A DNA stretch of 9,600 nt, taken from NCBI GenBank assembly GCA_945861295.1, contig CAMAUF010000053.1, positions 1-9,600 on the forward strand, given 5' to 3'. The notes beneath the pieces are model-generated. The model did not search any database, had not been told where the DNA came from, and worked only from the letters and a program-made list of their open reading frames with translations. Origin of the DNA: a bacterium. GTDB lineage: Bacteria; Chloroflexota; Dehalococcoidia; Tepidiformales; Tepidiformaceae. Every line of letters begins with the position of its first letter. Within the stretch, counting starts at the first letter, position 1. This document shows, piece by piece, positions 6,565 through 9,600 of the stretch. A program made the translations under genes and the position numbers.

Positions 6565-6593
6565 AGGATACCGTACGACGCCCTAAGCGCCAA
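6565..6593 (-). promoter_or_regulatory. Predicted promoter of rplS
   Basis: On the minus strand, TTGGCG (6593-6588) and TATCCT (6570-6565) are 17 bases apart, each a four-of-six match to the sigma70-type consensus. The -35 box lies over the last codons of fluC. This leaves a leader of roughly 40 bases before the rplS start and suggests that L19 is transcribed separately from the cluster upstream. Confidence 0.5.
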
Positions 6594-6966
6594 AATGTGG
6601 GATTCGGGCCAGCGCCGCCCCGAGCCAGACGGCCCCGAGCCCCAAGGCCACGCTCAGTACGACGTTGCCGCCTGCCCGCGCGGCGTCGCCGGCCTTGAAC
6701 AGGTCGTACGTCTCCCAGCCGAAGGCGCTGAAGGTCGTAAAGCTGCCAAGAAACCCGGTCACGAGCAGCAAGCGCGCTTCGCGCGAGAGGTAATCGCGCT
6801 GCTCACCCAGGCTCAGCAAGAAGCCGATCGCGAGGCAGCCCACAACGTTGACGGCGAGCGTCCCCCAGGGGAAGCCCGGCCCGGTCGCTTCCTGGACAAC
6901 GCGGCCGAGGAAGTAGCGGAGCGGCGCCCCGACCACGGCGCCAGCGACGATATACGCGTAGGTCAT
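6583..6966 (-). CDS. crcB: Fluoride ion channel FluC/CrcB
   Basis: A 127-residue inner-membrane channel that lets fluoride leave the cell; family members assemble as antiparallel dual-topology dimers. Four hydrophobic segments are visible. Family motifs are GAPLRYFLGR (13-22), WGTLAVNVVGC (34-44) with the pore asparagine N40, and GFLGSFTTFSAFGWE (71-85) containing the phenylalanine-box residues F79 and F82 and the central Na-site region. The ATG at 6966 overlaps the dut stop as ATGA, so translation is probably coupled. Only one copy is present, consistent with a homodimer. No fluoride riboswitch can precede it, because the upstream sequence is dut coding. The same frame is open further upstream, but that part is antisense or shifted dut sequence. 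Confidence 0.94.
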   Translation of the reverse strand: MTYAYIVAGAVVGAPLRYFLGRVVQEATGPGFPWGTLAVNVVGCLAIGFLLSLGEQRDYLSREARLLLVTGFLGSFTTFSAFGWETYDLFKAGDAARAGGNVVLSVALGLGAVWLGAALARIPHFGA

Positions 6967-7400
6967 CGGCCGGTGCTGCCGTGGCCGCCCGCCCCACGCC
7001 CAGTCTCCGAAAGTTCGAGGGCAACCACCAGCTCCGCCGCGAAGAGCCGGACGAGGACGAGCTGGGCGATGCGGTCGCCGTGACGCACGGTGTGGCGAAT
7101 GCCAGGGCCGATCGCGTACAGCGTGATCAGCAGCTCGCCGCGGTAGTCGCTGTCCAGCGTGCCAAACGTCGCGAGCACGCCCTGCTTGGCCAGCCCGCTG
7201 CGAGGCCGAAGCTGCGCGTCCACATCGTGCGGCACCTCCATGGCGATCCCGGTGGGGATGATCACCGGCGCTTGGCCGACCTCGATGTCCCCTTGGAGGC
7301 AGGCGTAGACGTCGAAGCCGGACGACCCAGCCGTCGCCCGCTCCGGGAGACGCGCGCCCTCGCGCAACAGCTTTACCTTGATCGTGCCGAGGTCGCTCAT
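6963..7400 (-). CDS. dut: dUTP diphosphatase (trimeric dUTPase)
   Basis: A 145-residue enzyme that hydrolyses dUTP to dUMP and pyrophosphate, keeping uracil out of DNA and supplying dUMP for thymidylate synthesis. All five trimer motifs are present in order: AGSSGFDVYA (24-33), PRSGLA (66-71), GTLDSDYRGEL (80-90) with the catalytic aspartate, GDRIAQLVL (108-116) and RGAGGHGSTG (135-144). The last has His140 where many members have Phe, the base-stacking position; mycobacterial dUTPases also carry His there. The ATG at 7400 overlaps the hydrolase stop as ATGA, and its own stop overlaps the crcB start in the same way. Confidence 0.96.
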   Translation of the reverse strand: MSDLGTIKVKLLREGARLPERATAGSSGFDVYACLQGDIEVGQAPVIIPTGIAMEVPHDVDAQLRPRSGLAKQGVLATFGTLDSDYRGELLITLYAIGPGIRHTVRHGDRIAQLVLVRLFAAELVVALELSETGRGAGGHGSTGR

Positions 7401-9142
7401 TCGGACGGGACCGCGAACAGCGAGAGATGACTGGGGTGTGCGCCATCGTGAAAGACGACGTTGGTCGCGACGACGTACTGCCCGTCGGTCGCGATCAGGT
7501 TGCCGGTGTTCGTGTTGCGGTCGAACCGCGGAAAGTTTGAGCTGCTGACCTCGATCCGGATGCGGTGACCGGCACGGAAGAGGTTCGCCGTTCCGCCAAG
7601 GTCGATCTCCAACTCGACCGGTTCGCCCGGCCGGAGAAGCGAGACGCGGTCGAAGCCGTCCCGGTATCGCGCCCGCACGATACCGTCGCAAAGGTTCCAG
7701 GCCGTCCCGCCGGGTTCGAGGTCGACCAGTTTCGCCGTGAAGTCGGTGTCGAGGGCCGAGCTGGCGGCCCAAATTCGCAGCGAAACAGGCCCGGCCACGA
7801 GCAACTCGCGCTCCAACGGCGCCGTCGTATAGCAGAGCACGTCCGGCCGTCGCTCCACCTCTCGCTGGTCGAATGGGCCGGGCGGCACGTCTGAGGGGCT
7901 CGGAAACAGCGGCCCGCCGACGGTGGGACAGGGATTGAGCGGGTCGTAGATGAACGGGTCAGGGCGCTCGGCCGATGGCGGCTCCGCGGAAAGCCCGCCG
8001 TCGCCGGCCGCTGTCGCCGCGGCGCCGTTGGAGTGCAAGTAGAGTCGCAGCGACGCCGCTTCCGGCGGAGGCCAGGAGTCGAACTCCTTCCACTGATTCG
8101 CCCCCATGACGAACAGGCGGACAGGCTTGTCGCGCTCGACACCGTTCGGCGCGTCCTTCAGCCAGTGGTCAAACCAGCGCAGGTGCAGGTCGTCGAGCAA
8201 AACGGTCGCGCTCGGCCCGAAGACGCGGTTCCCCGTCCGGGCCGTCAGCGCTGTGCCATGCGCCCAGGGCCCGACCAGCAGGCGCTGGCCGTCGCGGGCG
8301 CGCTCATTCGCCCCGTTCGCCCGCATCCCCGCGAAGTTGCGCAGAGTGCCGCGGATGAACAGGTCGTACCAGCCGCCGAGGTTGAGGGCGGGCACATGGA
8401 TCCGCGGATGCGCCTCTTCGATGTTCACCCGCTGCCAGTAATCGTCGCGAAGCGGGTGGTCGAGCCACTCCTTGTAGTACGGCGCGACCAAGTCGTGGGC
8501 AATCGCGGGGAGTTCGCGAGCCGGCAGCGTACGGAGCGCGGGCCAGTGGTCGAACAGGATCGTGTAGAGCGGCCTGATCAACTGCTCACGCTGCTGGGGC
8601 GTAAGGTCCGCCTTCAACAGCTCCGGGACCGCGAACGCCGAGAGGCTCCACATCAGGTTGAAGCTCAGCTCGAACGCGCCGCCCTGATACGTCCAGCCGT
8701 CGTAGTAGTCGCTGGCGGTGACGCCCGGGACCATGCACTGGAGGTTCGGGGGAGTCTCCGAAGCCGCCAACCACTGGGTCGCGCCCAAGTAGGAGAGGCC
8801 GTAGGTGCCCACGCGCCCGTTGCTCCAGACCTGGCTGGCGGCCCACTCGATGGTGTCGAAGCCATCGTCGACCTCCTGGTGGAGCGGCCGGAATGTGCCG
8901 CCGGAGGCGAAGCGCCCACGCACGTCTTGGATGACGACGACGTAGCCCTCGCTCGCCGGGCGGATCGGTTGCATCCAGCCGTACGAGACCGCGCTCCCGG
9001 ACTTGTCGTACGGCGTACGGCTCACCAGGACGGGGTAGCGGCCCTCGGGCGCGGGGCGAAAGACGTCGGCGCGCAGGACGACCCCGTCGCGCATGGGGAC
9101 GGCTACGTTGCGCTCAACGCGAATGTCCATGAGTTGCGGCAT
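7397..9142 (-). CDS. CocE/NonD family serine hydrolase (X-Pro dipeptidyl-peptidase S15 fold)
   Basis: A 581-residue alpha/beta hydrolase of the cocaine esterase / glutaryl-7-ACA acylase group. The family cleaves esters or amides; the substrate here is unknown. The catalytic triad can be read: Ser117 in GTYGLSYLG, Asp260 in LGGWYDLF and His295 in GPWAHG. Tyr45 (RTPYDK) and Tyr118 fit the oxyanion hole. A helical cap lies at about 150-245, and the C-terminal jelly-roll domain (about 360-581) ends with the family block FRAGHRIRIEVSSSNFPRFDRN. The protein starts directly with the catalytic domain, so no signal peptide is seen and it is likely cytosolic. The start ATG 9142 has AGGAGG nine bases upstream; ATG 9130 is a weaker alternative. 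It is first in the overlapping cluster with dut and crcB. Confidence 0.92.
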   Translation of the reverse strand: MPQLMDIRVERNVAVPMRDGVVLRADVFRPAPEGRYPVLVSRTPYDKSGSAVSYGWMQPIRPASEGYVVVIQDVRGRFASGGTFRPLHQEVDDGFDTIEWAASQVWSNGRVGTYGLSYLGATQWLAASETPPNLQCMVPGVTASDYYDGWTYQGGAFELSFNLMWSLSAFAVPELLKADLTPQQREQLIRPLYTILFDHWPALRTLPARELPAIAHDLVAPYYKEWLDHPLRDDYWQRVNIEEAHPRIHVPALNLGGWYDLFIRGTLRNFAGMRANGANERARDGQRLLVGPWAHGTALTARTGNRVFGPSATVLLDDLHLRWFDHWLKDAPNGVERDKPVRLFVMGANQWKEFDSWPPPEAASLRLYLHSNGAAATAAGDGGLSAEPPSAERPDPFIYDPLNPCPTVGGPLFPSPSDVPPGPFDQREVERRPDVLCYTTAPLERELLVAGPVSLRIWAASSALDTDFTAKLVDLEPGGTAWNLCDGIVRARYRDGFDRVSLLRPGEPVELEIDLGGTANLFRAGHRIRIEVSSSNFPRFDRNTNTGNLIATDGQYVVATNVVFHDGAHPSHLSLFAVPSE

Positions 9143-9229
9143 GGGACGAGACCTCCTGCTGTAGCGGGCCAGTCTACCGGCGAATGCGGGTCGAGGCTTG
9201 CAGTGCCGTGCCGGACATGGAGACCGGGG

Positions 9230-9600
9230 CTAGGTGATCAGGCCCGCGGCCCGCGCCCACCGATACTTCGCCGCGAGGACGTGCACCGGCGTCTCCGTCG
9301 TATACGGAAAGGCCGGGATGCCGTGCGCGTAGAGAAACGCCGACGCTTCCTCCACTTCGACATCGCCCGCCAGGGAAGCCACGACCGGCTTGTGGATGCC
9401 TTTGGCCTTCATCTCTTCGACGACATCGACCACGAGATTGGCGAAGACCATCGGCGGCGTCACGATCGTGTGCCAGTAGCCGAGGACCAGCGAGTGGATG
9501 CGGTCGTCTTCGAGGGCGAGCGCGATCGTGTTCCGGTAAGTCGCGGGCGGCTCTCCGCCGGTTATGTCGACCGGATTCCCGGCCGCCCCGAACGGCGGGA
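9230..9600 (-). CDS. Acyl/acetyl-CoA synthetase (NDP-forming type) alpha domain, C-terminal fragment
   Basis: The last ~123 residues of a protein that begins right of the window. The readable part starts PPFGAAGNPVDITGGEPP: NPVDITG is the conserved motif of the succinyl-CoA-ligase-like domain in ADP-forming acetyl-CoA synthetases and related acyl-CoA synthetases. Later segments GIHKPVVASLAGD, EASAFLYAHGIPAFPYTTETPVHVLAAKYRWARAAG match the end of the alpha part, where homologues read KPVV..w.gg....a...L...GIPvy.tpe.Av.al. The frame stops shortly after, with no ATP-grasp domain following, so this is either a separate alpha subunit or a beta-alpha fusion whose beta part lies off the edge. A GTG at 9463 is internal, not the start. 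The 87-base gap to the hydrolase gene shows nothing clear. Confidence 0.82.
   Translation of the reverse strand, partial: PPFGAAGNPVDITGGEPPATYRNTIALALEDDRIHSLVLGYWHTIVTPPMVFANLVVDVVEEMKAKGIHKPVVASLAGDVEVEEASAFLYAHGIPAFPYTTETPVHVLAAKYRWARAAGLIT

Noticed and set aside
6519..6593. A 25-residue N-terminal extension of L19
   Set aside because: It is not L19-like, it would cover the predicted promoter, and ATG 6518 has a good ribosome site.
6583..7100. Possible fluoride riboswitch upstream of crcB
   Set aside because: The crcB start overlaps the dut stop by four bases, so there is no leader; the upstream sequence is coding for dut.
6583..7446. A longer 287-codon version of the FluC frame, and a longer 269-codon version of the dUTPase frame reaching 7772
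   Set aside because: The extra N-terminal parts are out-of-frame readings of dut and the hydrolase gene. The true starts at 6966 and 7400 form ATGA overlaps and give normal family lengths.
9143..9229. Possible promoter or terminator between the CoA synthetase fragment and the hydrolase gene
   Set aside because: A TAGACT-like -10 box can be found on the minus strand, but no -35 box stands at a normal distance and no convincing stem is present.

Overview
The window is GC-rich chromosomal DNA from a bacterium, packed with single-copy housekeeping genes. There are eleven protein genes, two of them cut by the window edges, and no tRNA, rRNA, CRISPR array, insertion sequence or phage gene that I can see. 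Several starts are GTG. High GC, the rpe/rpmB/fakA-type neighbourhood, a lipoprotein cupredoxin and a zinc-ribbon L28 would fit a Chloroflexota or another high-GC Gram-positive-like lineage. This placement is inference and weak.

Left part (1-2640): the end of ribulose-phosphate 3-epimerase (+), then rpmB (L28) on the opposite strand, then a FakA/YloV-type fatty acid kinase (+) and a small cupredoxin lipoprotein (+). The group ends at a 13-bp perfect hairpin placed between convergent genes.

Middle (2659-6068, minus strand): two tandem, clearly paralogous 14-TM DHA2-family MFS transporters. They share a promoter-proximal sequence motif, which suggests one common regulator that is not encoded in this window. 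The first-transcribed copy has Asn in place of the TM1 aspartate that its sister keeps.

Right part (6156-9600, minus strand): rplS (L19) with its own promoter; an overlapping cluster of CocE/NonD-type serine hydrolase, dUTPase and FluC fluoride channel, each junction being a 4-base ATGA overlap; and the C-terminal part of an acyl/acetyl-CoA synthetase alpha-type protein running off the right edge.

Nothing here is a defence island or an obviously new multi-gene system. The points most worth a second look are the shared operator-like motif and the residue change in the MFS pair, the inverted rpmB inside an otherwise conserved neighbourhood, and the cupredoxin metal loop.
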